From Gammaproteobacteria bacterium (lineage in GTDB: Bacteria; Pseudomonadota; Gammaproteobacteria; Beggiatoales; Beggiatoaceae), in contig QNES01000012.1 in the NCBI GenBank assembly GCA_003645255.1, forward strand, positions 1-47,091: DNA of 47,091 nt, written 5' to 3'. The notes beneath the pieces were generated by a model. That model was not told where the DNA came from, did no database searches, and saw only the letters and a program-made list of their open reading frames with translations. Numbering within the stretch: position 1 is the first letter of the stretch; every line of letters begins with the position of its first letter. Position numbers and translations under genes: made by a program. Of the stretch, positions 1-8,526 are shown in pieces.

Positions 1-1
1 G

Positions 2-85
2 CAACAAGAGTTCTTTAAAAATAGCCTGCAGGCTCGGCGGATTGCTACAAATCTTGCCACAGAAACGGAACAAAAGTCGACTTAA
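2..85 (+). CDS. C-terminal tail of an unidentified protein, cut by the window edge
   Basis: One frame is open from the first bases to a stop at 83-85 and encodes 27 residues ending in TETEQKST. The hydrophilic mix of Q, K, R, E and T is what a protein C-terminus often looks like. The frame would converge with the aminotransferase gene that follows. There are too few residues to name a family, and an open frame of this length can occur by chance. Confidence 0.25.
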   Translation, partial: QQEFFKNSLQARRIATNLATETEQKST

Positions 86-195
86 TGATTTAGGGGAAAT
101 TTGAAGGATTTTCACCAACCCAGATTTAAACTCAATCACCCACTGAAAAATCTGAACTTTAAACCCTTTTAAAACACGACACCAATACTTATTAT

Positions 196-321
196 TCACC
201 ATAATCTTACCCTGGCAAGCCGGTATCCAAAATCTATCAGCGTCTCAGTCAACGCCTGAGTGATTTTTTCTAAATCCTGACAAACAAAACCATCCCGCAA
301 ATACGGAAAAATTTGTTTATA
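196..321 (-). pseudogene. Fragment resembling a POTRA domain of a TpsB/ShlB outer-membrane transporter
   Basis: The minus strand is open for 41 codons between two stops (TAA at 322-324 and TGA at 196-198) and has no usable start. The peptide includes DLEKITQALTETLIDFGYRL. This resembles the second POTRA domain of two-partner-secretion transporters of the ShlB/FhaC type, where an 'ITxALTxxLIxxGY' helix is followed by 'xxRVxLP'. Here the frame stops just after RVRLW, where the conserved P-x-Q-x-L would be. I read it as a decayed scrap of such a gene, not a working one. The assignment rests on motif memory only, so confidence is low. Confidence 0.3.
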
Positions 322-418
322 TTACAAATACTTACAAAGCTTTATTAAGGAACAAGTCTATTAAATAATTAAGATATAAGATTAAGATATAAGATTAGCA
401 TTTAATGCCTTAAAAAAA

Positions 419-544
419 TAGTAATCAGGGCAACCACAAGAGATTGCCCCTACGTATGATTTCAGAACGAAGAGCGCGGCAAGTGGGATTGCCATAAAAA
501 TATTGTTGTAGGGCATCCCTTGTGGTTGCCCTGAGTAGTTACTA
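419..544. repeat. Palindromic dispersed repeat (family A), best-preserved copy
   Basis: The ends are inverted copies of each other. The left end reads TCAGGGCAACCACAAG followed by a version of GATTGCCCCTAC. The right end reads GTAGGGC, then CTTGTGGTTGCCCTGA. The interior holds a second 'GTGGGATTGCC' segment. Decayed relatives lie at 8527-8625, 12783-13022 and 42838-42975, which makes this a small mobile palindrome and not a local hairpin. No coding capacity was found. The rest of the 86-592 gap holds nothing else I can identify apart from the fragment at 196-321. Confidence 0.7.
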
Positions 545-592
545 GAAATACTAAATGTTTTAAAGAAAAAGTATTTTGGGCATCGCCATTCT

Positions 593-1819
593 TTACAGAT
601 TTTGAGTATGTTCAATACAAAACGTCTTAATAAAGGAACTAATACGATGTACCGCTTCAACACACTCTTCTAAAGCTGCCACTAAAGCAATACGAATACG
701 ATTTTGCCCAGGATTGATACCATTGACAGTGCGTGATAAAAAGCTGCCAGGTAAAACCGTGACATTTTGCTGTATAAATAATTCACGGGCAAATTGAATA
801 TCAGATATTGGCGTTTGTGCCCATAAGTAAAAACCAGCAGGGGGGCGGGTGACGGGCATCACCGGTGCCAAAATTTCCATCACAGCATCAAATTTTTGCC
901 TGTATAAGGCGCGATTAGTAGCAACATGCGTTTCATCTTCCCAGGCGGCAATACTTGCTGCTTGCACTGCTACCGGCATGGCACAGCCATGATAAGTGCG
1001 ATAAAGTAAAAACTTAGCAATAATGTCAGCATCCCCGGCGACAAATCCGGCACGTAAGCCCGGCGCATTGGAACGTTTGGAAAGACTATGAAAGACTATG
1101 CACCGCCGATAATCTGATTGCCCCAAAGCCATGCAAGCTTGTAATAAGCCCACCGGTGGCTGCAAATCATCAGCATAAATTTCAGCGTAGCATTCATCAG
1201 CGGCTATGATAAAATCATATTTATTGGCATATTCAATTAAGTTTTGCAAAGTGGATAAGTCAAGTACGGTACCACTAGGATTATTGGGTGAGCAAATATA
1301 TAGTAATTGACAACTTTTCCATACTTTTTCGGGAATATTGGTAAAATTGGGTTGAAATTGAGTCGATTCCAAACAATTAATGAAATAGGGTTGTGCCCCG
1401 GTTAATAATGCAGCCCCTTCATAAATTTGATAAAAAGGATTAGGGATTAACACCTTTGGATCTGGGGCATGGTGATTAACCACGCATTGTGCAAATGCAA
1501 ACAAGGCTTCGCGGGTACCATTGACAGGTAAAATATGTTGATTAGGATCAACACTACCTGTTGTGAGTCCAAAACGGTGCGTCAACCAATATGCTATACT
1601 GGAACGCAAAGCTTCACTTCCTCGGGTGCTTGGATATTTACCTAGCCCGTGTGTAAGTGTGGCATTCATAGCATTGACTATAAAGTCCGGTGTAGCCTGT
1701 TGTGGTTCACCTAGGGAAAGGTTTATAGCCTTTAGGTGTGAAGGTGGCACACCGTTTTGTTTCAGTTGGGCTAATTTTTCAAATGGATAAGATTGTAATA
1801 ACTGAAGATTAGGATTCAT
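593..1819 (-). CDS. dapC: Succinyldiaminopimelate transaminase (DapC type)
   Basis: This is a PLP-dependent fold-type I aminotransferase of about 408 residues. It is predicted to make N-succinyl-LL-diaminopimelate from the keto acid in lysine and peptidoglycan precursor synthesis, in the cytoplasm. The start MNPNLQLLQSYPFEKL and the SLGEPQ motif are typical of the gammaproteobacterial DapC subgroup. SPNNPSG, ADECYAEIY and the SLSKRSNAPGLR segment follow, with the PLP lysine near residue 248 and an arginine for the substrate carboxylate. I chose the ATG at 1819 because it gives the family's usual N-terminus; an in-frame ATG at 1846 would add nine residues. No clear Shine-Dalgarno precedes it. 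It stands alone, facing away from rimP. A related aminotransferase specificity (aspartate or alanine type) cannot be excluded by eye. Confidence 0.82.
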   Translation of the reverse strand: MNPNLQLLQSYPFEKLAQLKQNGVPPSHLKAINLSLGEPQQATPDFIVNAMNATLTHGLGKYPSTRGSEALRSSIAYWLTHRFGLTTGSVDPNQHILPVNGTREALFAFAQCVVNHHAPDPKVLIPNPFYQIYEGAALLTGAQPYFINCLESTQFQPNFTNIPEKVWKSCQLLYICSPNNPSGTVLDLSTLQNLIEYANKYDFIIAADECYAEIYADDLQPPVGLLQACMALGQSDYRRCIVFHSLSKRSNAPGLRAGFVAGDADIIAKFLLYRTYHGCAMPVAVQAASIAAWEDETHVATNRALYRQKFDAVMEILAPVMPVTRPPAGFYLWAQTPISDIQFARELFIQQNVTVLPGSFLSRTVNGINPGQNRIRIALVAALEECVEAVHRISSFIKTFCIEHTQNL

Positions 1820-1849
1820 AATGGTGATAGATTTTATTAAGGGCATCAA

Positions 1850-1882
1850 ACAAATACTATTTGTTCAAAAAATAGTATTTGT
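1850..1882. repeat. Short hairpin (family C), AAATACTATTT core
   Basis: ACAAATACTATTT and AAATAGTATTTGT form a 13-bp inverted repeat around a 7-nt loop, just upstream of the aminotransferase gene. The same core recurs at 4555-4584. The general design, an AT-rich arm closed by T and A runs, recurs in at least six more intergenic places in the window. Confidence 0.6.
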
Positions 1883-1916
1883 CGTTCATGCGTGACTTTA
1901 AAATTAGACTCATTCA

Positions 1917-1999
1917 TTAGACTTGTCCGTCAATAAAATTTTAGCTAATAAAAACAAATAGTTAGATTCACAAAACCCTTATTTTCGGACAACTCTATT
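1917..1999. mobile_element. Small non-autonomous element with ends like the IS at 46001
   Basis: The left end reads TTAGACTTGTCCGTCAATAA. Read inward, the right end is AGAGTTGTCCGAAAATAA. The two ends match at nearly all positions and resemble the sequence AGACGTGTCCGAAAATAA at 46001, just upstream of the transposase. About 50 bp of AT-rich DNA with no reading frame separates them. This is the layout of a MITE mobilised by an IS5-type transposase. Exact ends and target-site duplications are unclear. Confidence 0.55.
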
Positions 2000-2112
2000 A
2001 TAAATAAGATTGTAACCTAAAAATAATAACTTGAAATTGAGTTAATAATCCTGATACAATAGATCAGTTATAACCTAATAATCTATTTCGAGTCGCTTTA
2101 GGAATAGCTTGA

Positions 2113-2146
2113 TTGGGAATTGGAAATTGGAAATTGGGAATTGGAA
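2113..2146 (+). repeat. Tandem GGAAATT / GGGAATT heptamers
   Basis: About four and a half imperfect copies of a 7-mer (GGGAATT, GGAAATT) stand in a row. The same unit recurs at 17550-17577 and 36293-36327. The stretch from 1820 to 2426 otherwise holds the hairpin at 1850, the small element at 1917 and the rimP leader hairpin. No gene is visible in it. Confidence 0.7.
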
Positions 2147-2336
2147 AAATTTTTAAAATGATTAAAAAAAGTGAGATTTAGTTTTCCTTCAGCTTTATAG
2201 TTTTTCAGATAAATATTTTCACTTATATTTAAAGAAACCAAGTTTTTTGAAAAAATTTGGTTTTTCAGAATTTAGAATATTTCAGTCTTAAAATTAAACT
2301 TAATGGCGTGTGCTGGAGCTGACATGATTTATAATA

Positions 2337-2360
2337 AAGTGGGCCTTGTGCCCATTTTTT
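2337..2360 (+). promoter_or_regulatory. rimP leader hairpin with U-tract, a probable attenuator
   Basis: TGGGC and GCCCA form a GC-rich stem around a short loop and are followed at once by six T's, about 65 nt before the rimP start. A premature-terminator structure in this position is known for proteobacterial rimP leaders. The structure would set how much transcription enters rimP-nusA-infB, an operon whose NusA product itself affects termination. The stem and T-run are seen directly; the regulatory role is inferred. Confidence 0.55.
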
Positions 2361-2426
2361 ATTGTTATTAAAGTCAGTTGAAAGTTTTGGTTAAATTCAT
2401 CGCCATGCCTGAATAATAAAATTACT

Positions 2427-2873
2427 TTGTTAGATAAAGAACTACAAAAATTATTTGCCCCTGTGGTGACAGCGTTGGGCTATGAGTTAGTGGGCGTTAT
2501 ATGTCTTAAGCAAAAGGGACGTAGTACTCTTTTGCGCGTGTATATTGACCATCCTCAAGGGATTAATTTGGATGATTGTACAAAGGTGAGTTATCAGGTA
2601 AGTGGGGTACTTTCTGTCACCGAGCCCATACCTGATCATTATACTTTAGAGGTTTCTTCGCCTGGTTTGGAGCGGCCCTTGTTTACACTGGATCATTTTA
2701 TACACTTTGTCGATCATAAAGTCAAGGTGTCTATGATGCAGCCCATTTCGGCACAACGTCATTTTACAGGTCTATTGCAGCGAGTAGATGGCCATAATGT
2801 GGTCGTTATGGTGGATGGAATAGAATATAGCTTACCTTATGCTCAGATAGATAAGGCACACATTGTGCCTTAA
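2427..2873 (+). CDS. rimP: Ribosome maturation factor RimP
   Basis: This cytoplasmic factor of 148 residues assists 30S subunit maturation. Landmarks of the family are all present: the N-terminal LFAPVVTALGYELVGV helix-strand, LRVYIDHPQGINLDDC, VSYQVSGVLSV, and LEVSSPGLERPLF, followed by an SH3-like C-terminal part. Length matches the family (about 150). No ATG lies in frame, so a TTG at 2427 is the likely start, and I see no strong Shine-Dalgarno in front of it. The gene opens the conserved rimP-nusA-infB cluster, with nusA 52 bp downstream. The leader hairpin at 2337-2360 probably controls entry. Confidence 0.93.
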   Translation: MLDKELQKLFAPVVTALGYELVGVICLKQKGRSTLLRVYIDHPQGINLDDCTKVSYQVSGVLSVTEPIPDHYTLEVSSPGLERPLFTLDHFIHFVDHKVKVSMMQPISAQRHFTGLLQRVDGHNVVVMVDGIEYSLPYAQIDKAHIVP

Positions 2874-2925
2874 GGACCACTTTATGATGAAATGTAATAG
2901 ATTGATTCGATAGCAGGTGGTGATG

Positions 2926-4437
2926 ATGAATAAAGAAATTCTTTTGGTTGTAGAAGTGGTATCTAACGAAAAGGGCGTAAGTAAGGAGGTTATTTTCGAT
3001 GCATTGGAATGTGCAATCGCAAGTGCCACCAAGAAACGTTATGATAGCGAAATTGATGTGCGTGTCCATATTAATCAGCAAACAGGTGATTACAGTGCCT
3101 TTTGTCGCTGGCAAGTGGTTAAAGATGGCGAGCTAGAATTACCTGATTCCCAGATTAGCCTGACAGATGCTATTTCATTCAAAGCTAATATTGCTGTAGA
3201 AGAGTGGATTGAAGAACCAATTGAATCGGTGAGCTTTGATCGAATTGGCGCACAGACTGCTAAACAAGTGATAGTGCAAAAAATCCGTGAAGCAGAACGG
3301 GTACAAATCTTTGATGCCTATAAGGATCGGCAAGGTGAGTTAGTCAGTGGGGTTGTTAAGCGCGTGGAACGTGGCAATGTTGTTCTTGATTTAGGGGGCA
3401 ATGCAGAAGCCATGATTGCGCGTGAAGAAATGATTCCCCGCGAGGCTGTTCGGCCGGGTGATCGCTTACGTGCTTATTTACAAAGTGTTCGTCAGGAACC
3501 GCGTGGGCCACAATTATTTTTGTCACGCACCACACCGGAATTATTAATTAAATTGTTTACGATGGAAGTACCTGAAATTGGTGAGCATTTTTTGGAAATC
3601 TTGGGAGCTGCTCGCGACCCAGGCTTACGTGCTAAAATAGCGGTAAAAACTAAAGATCCTCGTATAGATCCGGTCGGTGCTTGTGTTGGGATGCGTGGTT
3701 CACGAATCCAGGCTATCTCGAATGAACTAGCTGGTGAACGGGTTGATATTATTGTATGGGATGAAAATGCAGCACAGTTTGTCATGAATGCTATGTCACC
3801 GGCGGAAGTCGTGTCTATCATTATGGATGAAGAGACTCATAGCATGGATGTAGCAGTGCGTGAAGATCAGCTATCTCAAGCCATTGGACGTAGTGGGCAA
3901 AATGTGCGTTTGGCAACGTCATTGACGGGTTGGAATTTAAATGTCATGACCGAATCACAAGCGACGAAAAAGCATGAACAAGAAGCCATGACGGTGTTAA
4001 AAACGTTCATGACGGAATTAGAAGTTGATGAAGAAGTCGCTAGTATTTTGGTACAAGAAGGTTTTTCTAGTCTTGAAGAAGTAGCTTATGTGCCGATGAA
4101 TGAAATGCTTGACATTGAAGAATTTGATGAAAATTTAGTTAAGGAATTACGTTCGCGTGCTAAGGATGCCTTACTGACTCGTGCCATTGCCAATGAAGAA
4201 GAATTAGATAGTGAAAAAAAAATAGATAAAGTTCAACCGACTGAAGATTTGCGTGAGTTAGCCGGTATGAATGATAAATGGGCACAAGTACTAGCTAGTC
4301 GTGGGATTATTAGTCAGGAGGATTTGGCTGAACAATCCGTCGATGATTTGATGATACTTGAAGATATAGATGAAACGCAAGCAGGTCAATTAATTATGAC
4401 CGCTCGTGCTTCTTGGTTTGCTGATAAAAAAACGTGA
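2926..4437 (+). CDS. nusA: Transcription termination/antitermination factor NusA
   Basis: NusA binds RNA polymerase and nascent RNA to modulate pausing, termination and antitermination. From the N-terminus there is the polymerase-binding domain (MNKEILLVVEVVSNEKGVSK), an S1 domain (about residues 130-200, with VSGVVKRVERGNVVLDLGG), two KH domains (about 230-345, with CVGMRGSRIQAI and QAIGRSGQNVRLA), and two C-terminal acidic helix-hairpin repeats (about 360-500). Four start-like codons stand in a row (GTG GTG ATG ATG from 2917). I chose the last, which gives the standard MNKEIL start with an AGGTGG Shine-Dalgarno 5 nt ahead. The roughly 500-residue length is that of the proteobacterial form with both C-terminal repeats. 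A heptamer array begins a few bases after the stop. Confidence 0.96.
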   Translation: MNKEILLVVEVVSNEKGVSKEVIFDALECAIASATKKRYDSEIDVRVHINQQTGDYSAFCRWQVVKDGELELPDSQISLTDAISFKANIAVEEWIEEPIESVSFDRIGAQTAKQVIVQKIREAERVQIFDAYKDRQGELVSGVVKRVERGNVVLDLGGNAEAMIAREEMIPREAVRPGDRLRAYLQSVRQEPRGPQLFLSRTTPELLIKLFTMEVPEIGEHFLEILGAARDPGLRAKIAVKTKDPRIDPVGACVGMRGSRIQAISNELAGERVDIIVWDENAAQFVMNAMSPAEVVSIIMDEETHSMDVAVREDQLSQAIGRSGQNVRLATSLTGWNLNVMTESQATKKHEQEAMTVLKTFMTELEVDEEVASILVQEGFSSLEEVAYVPMNEMLDIEEFDENLVKELRSRAKDALLTRAIANEEELDSEKKIDKVQPTEDLRELAGMNDKWAQVLASRGIISQEDLAEQSVDDLMILEDIDETQAGQLIMTARASWFADKKT

Positions 4438-4440
4438 TGT

Positions 4441-4500
4441 CAGTTATCAGTTATCAGTTATTAGTTATTAATTATTAGTTATCAGTTAAATCAGTTATGA
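4441..4500 (-). repeat. TAACTGA heptamer array after nusA
   Basis: On the plus strand the unit reads TCAGTTA, with several intact and several degenerate copies (TTAGTTA, TTAATTA). The array begins almost directly after the nusA stop. It faces the opposite way to the array that ends at the infB start. Confidence 0.8.
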
Positions 4501-4554
4501 AGTAGCTTACTGTTTGAGTTAGGTGATTTCTTTAAAAGAATATACCGGTTTTAA

Positions 4555-4675
4555 AGAAATACTATTTTTTTAAATAGTATTTCTAATACCCTTTACGTGA
4601 TGGTATATTTTTGTATAAGAAATCACTATTCAGAGTCGGTTATTAGAAACACCTTTTTTAAAAAACGGTGTTTCT
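4555..4675. repeat. Two family-C hairpins in the nusA-infB gap
   Basis: AGAAATACTATTT with AAATAGTATTTCT (4555-4584) and AGAAACACC with GGTGTTTCT (4645-4675) are separate inverted repeats closed by T/A runs. Both share the AGAAA...TTTCT outer arms. A right-end fragment of family B (TTCTGAACATCTATA) follows at 4688-4702. Confidence 0.6.
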
Positions 4676-4703
4676 CAGAATTAATTTTTCTGAACATCTA
4701 TAA

Positions 4704-4764
4704 TAATAACTGATAACGGGTAATTTATAACTGATCACTGATAACTGATAACTTATAACTTATA
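4704..4764 (+). repeat. TAACTGA-type array running into the infB start codon
   Basis: Units TAACTGA, TAACGGG, TAACTGA, TCACTGA, TAACTGA, TAACTTA and TAACTTA run up to the infB ATG at 4765 with only a couple of bases between. No Shine-Dalgarno-like purine run is present. The array therefore forms the whole of the region where a ribosome would bind. Confidence 0.8.
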
Positions 4765-7700
4765 ATGAATGAAGTGACCGTAAAACAATTTGCTGTAGAT
4801 GTGGGAACGCCTATTGAACGTTTATTAACGCAATTGGGTGATGCCGGGCTGTCTGCAAAAAATGCAGACGATAATATTAATGATAATGAAAAATTGCAGT
4901 TATTGACTCATTTGCGCCTTATGCATGGTAAAGAATCTGAAAAAACGGCTCTGCACACGCCAAAAAAAATTACTCTGAAGCGTAAAACTAAAAGTGAAAT
5001 CAGAGTGCCGAGTGCGGCAGGGCGTGCTAAAACAGTGCCGGTTGAAGTGATAAAAAAACGCACCTACGTTAAGCGTGGTGGTGGTGATTCACCACAATTA
5101 AATAAAGAACGTGCTTCACAACAAAAATTAGAGGAAAAAATCCGTTCTTCACATGTACCGGTAACTTCTTCCGATGTGCAAGCAGAAGAAGAAAAAGCCA
5201 GTGCGGTTGTTGATAGCAGCCGTGTTCCTCAAAAAGGTGAAGAACGTGCCTTAGTTGATTCAAAAGATAAAGCAGCGACTACGCTTAAGTCAGACCAGGA
5301 TAAAATACCCCAACAATCAAAGGAAGCCAATCGTTCTGCTTCTTCTATTGAATCCCAAAAACAACCTGAGTGTATGGTCAAATCAGGTAAAAATACGCAA
5401 GCTGCTAAAACCAAAAGACCTCAATCAATGGAGGCAACGAGATTTAATAAGAATAAGAAGGTCACGCAAGTCACAATCAAAAAACGCCAACCTAAAGAGG
5501 TGGCTACGCCTAGATCGGATAAAGACGCAACCCAACCCATATTAGATAAAGGTGCAACCCGGTCGGTACAAACTAAAACACCTCAATCTACTCAAAAGGT
5601 AGCCGAAAAACCAGGCCTTCGTGGGACTAATCAAAAGGTAGCTGAAAGACAAAAACAACGTGGGACTCAAAAACGCCAAACTTCTCAACCGATTACAGAT
5701 AATAGAAGAATGGAAAATCAGCCCACTGCTGATAGTAATAAAAGAAGAGAGCATCAGCGAAAAATGGATACCTCTTCGGGTGCTAAACCGACGGCGACAC
5801 ATCAATCAAATCGACCAGATAATAAACGTCAATCTGTAGTACCTGCCGGGATTGTTGATAAGGATAAAAAAGTTACCTTTCGTGACAATCAAGGGCAGAA
5901 CTCCAAAGCGGATAATAAAGTCGTGCGTAAAAGACCACCGGCTCAACGCGCTGCTCCTAAAAGGGAGAGAGCGACTAAATCTGCTACTGGTAAAGACAAA
6001 AAAACGATATCCCATGGGCGAAATTCTGATTCTAGGTCTAACAAGCGTGAACGGCAAATATTACGGTTGCAAGACGATGGAGATTTAAAGAAAACGAGGC
6101 GAAGAAACAAGCGGATAACGAAACCACTCGAACCGCAACATGGTAGCTTTCAAAAACCGACCTCCCCAATAGTTTACACGGTCAAACTGGCGGAAACCAT
6201 TACGGTCGCTGAATTAGCACAGAAGATGTCGGTTAAGGCTGCTGTGGTCATCAAAACTATGATGAAGATGGGTACCATGGTCACCATTAATCAGGTGATT
6301 GATCAAGAAACGGCGGCTATTGTTGTCGATGAAATGGGACACCTCTCTAAGTTATTGAAAGAAGATGAAATTGAAGATGGCTTAATTCAAATAGGTCAGC
6401 AAGTTGGTAAACGTGTTTCTCGTGCCCCGGTGGTGACAATTATGGGCCATGTTGATCATGGTAAAACCTCTTTACTTGATCATATTCGCGTGACTAAAGT
6501 GGCGGCCGGTGAGGCTGGTGGAATTACTCAGCATATTGGTGCTTACCATGTGGATACACCTAAAGGTACGATCTGCTTTTTAGATACGCCTGGACACTCC
6601 GCTTTTACCGCGATGCGAGCGAGAGGGGCAAAAGTGACCGATATTGTCATTTTGGTGGTAGCGGCTGATGATGGTGTTATGCCACAAACTATTGAGGCTA
6701 TACAACATGCTAAGGCGGCAAACGTACCTATTGTGGTTGCTATTAATAAAATTGATAAGCCCGAAGCTGATCCTGAACAGGTGAAACAAGAATTGGTTGC
6801 TAAAGAAGTTGTTCCGGAAGAATGGGGTGGCGATACCATGTTTGTGCAGGTTTCTGCCAAATCAGGAACAGGGATTGATGAATTGCTGGATGCCATTCTA
6901 TTGCAGGCTGAGGTATTGGAATTGACCACCGTTGCTGAAGGTTTAGCAACAGGTGTCATTGTTGATTCGCGTTTGGATAAAGGACGGGGTACAGTCGCTA
7001 CAATGCTGGTGCAAAGTGGTACTTTGCATAAAGGCAATATTCTATTGGCCGGTAAAGAGTTTGGTCGTGTTCGAGCCATGCTAGATGAAAATGGTAAACA
7101 GATAGATAAATCGGGGCCTTCAATTCCTGTTGAGGTGCTGGGATTATCTAGTACGCCGAGTGCCGGAGATGAAGCCGTTGTCGTGCCTAATGAACGTAAG
7201 GCACGGGAAGTTGCTTTATTTAGACAGGGCAAATACCGTGAAGTGAAATTTGCTCGTCAACAAGCGGCTAAACTGGAAAATATGTTTTTGCAAATGCAAA
7301 CAGGGAAGAAAAATACCCTGAATATTGTACTTAAAGCAGATGTGAATGGTTCGGTAGAGGCGTTATATGATGCTTTTGTTAAATTGTCTAACGATGAAGT
7401 CAAAGTCAAGATTATCGCTAGCGGTGTGGGTGGTATTAATGAATCAGACGCGAATTTAGCGGTTGCTTCTAGTGCGATTTTAATGGGTTTTAATGTGCGA
7501 GCTGATGCCAGTGCTAAACGTTTGATTAAGGAAGAGGATGTCGATTTACATTATTATAGTGTCATTTATGAGGCTATAGATGAGGTTAAACAGGCATTAA
7601 CGGGTATGCTGGCTCCGGAAGTTGTTGAGTCAATTATTGGTTTGGCTGAAGTACGTGATGTGTTCCGTTCGCCAAAATTTGGTTCTATTGCGGGCTGTCT

Positions 7701-7923
7701 TGTAGTGGATGGCATAGTCAAGCGTCATAATCCTATCCGTGTATTACGTGACAATGTGGTTATTTTTGAAGGTGGATTGGATTCGTTGCGCCGCTTTAAG
7801 GATGATGTGAATGAAGTTGTAGCGGGAACCGAGTGTGGTATTGGGGTAAAAGATTACAACGATGTTAAAGTTAGTGATCAGATTGAGGTTTATGAAAGGA
7901 AAACCGTGGCGCGGACACTTTAA
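4765..7923 (+). CDS. infB: Translation initiation factor IF-2
   Basis: IF-2 is the GTPase that places initiator tRNA on the ribosome. The order is an IF2 N-terminal module (residues 1-52, [18 protein letters not shown]), a very long basic low-complexity stretch (about 60-470), a second N-terminal module (about 478-530, [19 protein letters not shown]), then the G domain with GHVDHGKT at 561-568, DTPGHSAF, and NKID, then the elongation-factor-like and C-terminal domains. At 1052 residues it is about 160 longer than the E. coli protein (890), and the excess lies in the basic linker, which contains an internal near-duplication ([11 protein letters not shown] / [11 protein letters not shown]). The ATG directly follows the heptamer array with no Shine-Dalgarno. 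rbfA follows after about 20 bp. Confidence 0.96.
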   Translation: MNEVTVKQFAVDVGTPIERLLTQLGDAGLSAKNADDNINDNEKLQLLTHLRLMHGKESEKTALHTPKKITLKRKTKSEIRVPSAAGRAKTVPVEVIKKRTYVKRGGGDSPQLNKERASQQKLEEKIRSSHVPVTSSDVQAEEEKASAVVDSSRVPQKGEERALVDSKDKAATTLKSDQDKIPQQSKEANRSASSIESQKQPECMVKSGKNTQAAKTKRPQSMEATRFNKNKKVTQVTIKKRQPKEVATPRSDKDATQPILDKGATRSVQTKTPQSTQKVAEKPGLRGTNQKVAERQKQRGTQKRQTSQPITDNRRMENQPTADSNKRREHQRKMDTSSGAKPTATHQSNRPDNKRQSVVPAGIVDKDKKVTFRDNQGQNSKADNKVVRKRPPAQRAAPKRERATKSATGKDKKTISHGRNSDSRSNKRERQILRLQDDGDLKKTRRRNKRITKPLEPQHGSFQKPTSPIVYTVKLAETITVAELAQKMSVKAAVVIKTMMKMGTMVTINQVIDQETAAIVVDEMGHLSKLLKEDEIEDGLIQIGQQVGKRVSRAPVVTIMGHVDHGKTSLLDHIRVTKVAAGEAGGITQHIGAYHVDTPKGTICFLDTPGHSAFTAMRARGAKVTDIVILVVAADDGVMPQTIEAIQHAKAANVPIVVAINKIDKPEADPEQVKQELVAKEVVPEEWGGDTMFVQVSAKSGTGIDELLDAILLQAEVLELTTVAEGLATGVIVDSRLDKGRGTVATMLVQSGTLHKGNILLAGKEFGRVRAMLDENGKQIDKSGPSIPVEVLGLSSTPSAGDEAVVVPNERKAREVALFRQGKYREVKFARQQAAKLENMFLQMQTGKKNTLNIVLKADVNGSVEALYDAFVKLSNDEVKVKIIASGVGGINESDANLAVASSAILMGFNVRADASAKRLIKEEDVDLHYYSVIYEAIDEVKQALTGMLAPEVVESIIGLAEVRDVFRSPKFGSIAGCLVVDGIVKRHNPIRVLRDNVVIFEGGLDSLRRFKDDVNEVVAGTECGIGVKDYNDVKVSDQIEVYERKTVARTL

Positions 7924-7946
7924 TGGTTAATGGTTAATGGTTAATG
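7921..7946 (+). repeat. TTAATGG array that supplies the rbfA start codon
   Basis: The infB stop codon TAA is the first part of the array. The units TAATGGT / TTAATGG repeat three times, and the final TTAATGA provides the ATG at 7944. The whole infB-rbfA junction is therefore repeat sequence. Confidence 0.8.
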
Positions 7947-8297
7947 AAACATTCATCTGAATTTAGCCGTACTCAACGTGTGGGTGAACAAATCCGGCGC
8001 GAATTAGCCGATATTATTCGCAGGGAAATAAGTGATCACCGTTTAGGAATGCTTACCATTTCTGGGGTAGATGTGTCGCCGGATTTGAAATATGCCCGTA
8101 TCTATGTGACTATTCTTAATGAACAGTCAGGTGTTAAAGAAACGGTGCTGCACTTGAATAATATTGCAGGACGGTTACGACACCATTTGTCCCAACGCTT
8201 AACGACACGCACAACACCACGTTTGCAGTTTGTGTATGATAGTTTAACTGAGGACGGGAATCATTTGTTAGCGTTAATTAATTCAGTGCAAACCTAA
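7944..8297 (+). CDS. rbfA: Ribosome-binding factor A
   Basis: RbfA is a small cold-shock-type factor of 117 residues that binds the immature 30S subunit near helix 1 of 16S rRNA. The opening FSRTQRVGEQIRRELADIIRREI, the LTISGVDVSPDLKYARIYVT strand-helix, and the RTTPRLQFVYDSLTEDG ending are the standard RbfA signature, a KH-like fold. Its start codon lies inside the repeat and there is no Shine-Dalgarno, so it may depend on translation coupled to infB, whose stop is 20 bp upstream. The order infB-rbfA-truB is conserved in gammaproteobacteria. Confidence 0.95.
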   Translation: MKHSSEFSRTQRVGEQIRRELADIIRREISDHRLGMLTISGVDVSPDLKYARIYVTILNEQSGVKETVLHLNNIAGRLRHHLSQRLTTRTTPRLQFVYDSLTEDGNHLLALINSVQT

Positions 8298-8300
8298 TTT

Positions 8301-8405
8301 TACTTTGTTAGATTATAATTAAGTCATTGATTTTATTATATTTTATAGATTTTCGTCTTTAAAAAATCCTAAAAATCAATAAGTTATTTTGAATCTAACA
8401 AAGTA
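8301..8405. repeat. Long inverted repeat, 14-bp perfect ends
   Basis: TACTTTGTTAGATT at 8301-8314 is exactly complementary to AATCTAACAAAGTA at 8392-8405. Inner segments TTGATTTT and AAAATCAA also pair, so the roughly 105 bp can fold into one long AT-rich hairpin. It directly follows rbfA. It could be a small palindromic element or a folded 3' end of the transcript. It has no T-tract suited to an intrinsic terminator. Confidence 0.6.
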
Positions 8406-8526
8406 GAACTAAGGATGATGAAAATTGTGAATTGTGAAACTTCGTTACCGAAGTAATTGTTCATTTCAACCCAATTCTTAATTATTTTTTTAAATGAATA
8501 TTTGTAACTATTCAGCCTGATTCTTT

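Noticed and set aside
382-663. Minus-strand frame of 93 codons at 382-663
   Set aside because: It runs through the family-A palindrome and into the end of the aminotransferase gene, and its peptide has no protein-like pattern.
4441-4764. Heptamer arrays considered as a CRISPR array
   Set aside because: The units are 7 bp and contiguous, without spacers of constant length, and no cas genes are present in the window.
6543-7232. Open frame of 229 codons on the minus strand within infB
   Set aside because: It lies opposite the highly conserved G domain of IF-2 and its peptide has no recognisable fold; it is an antisense shadow.
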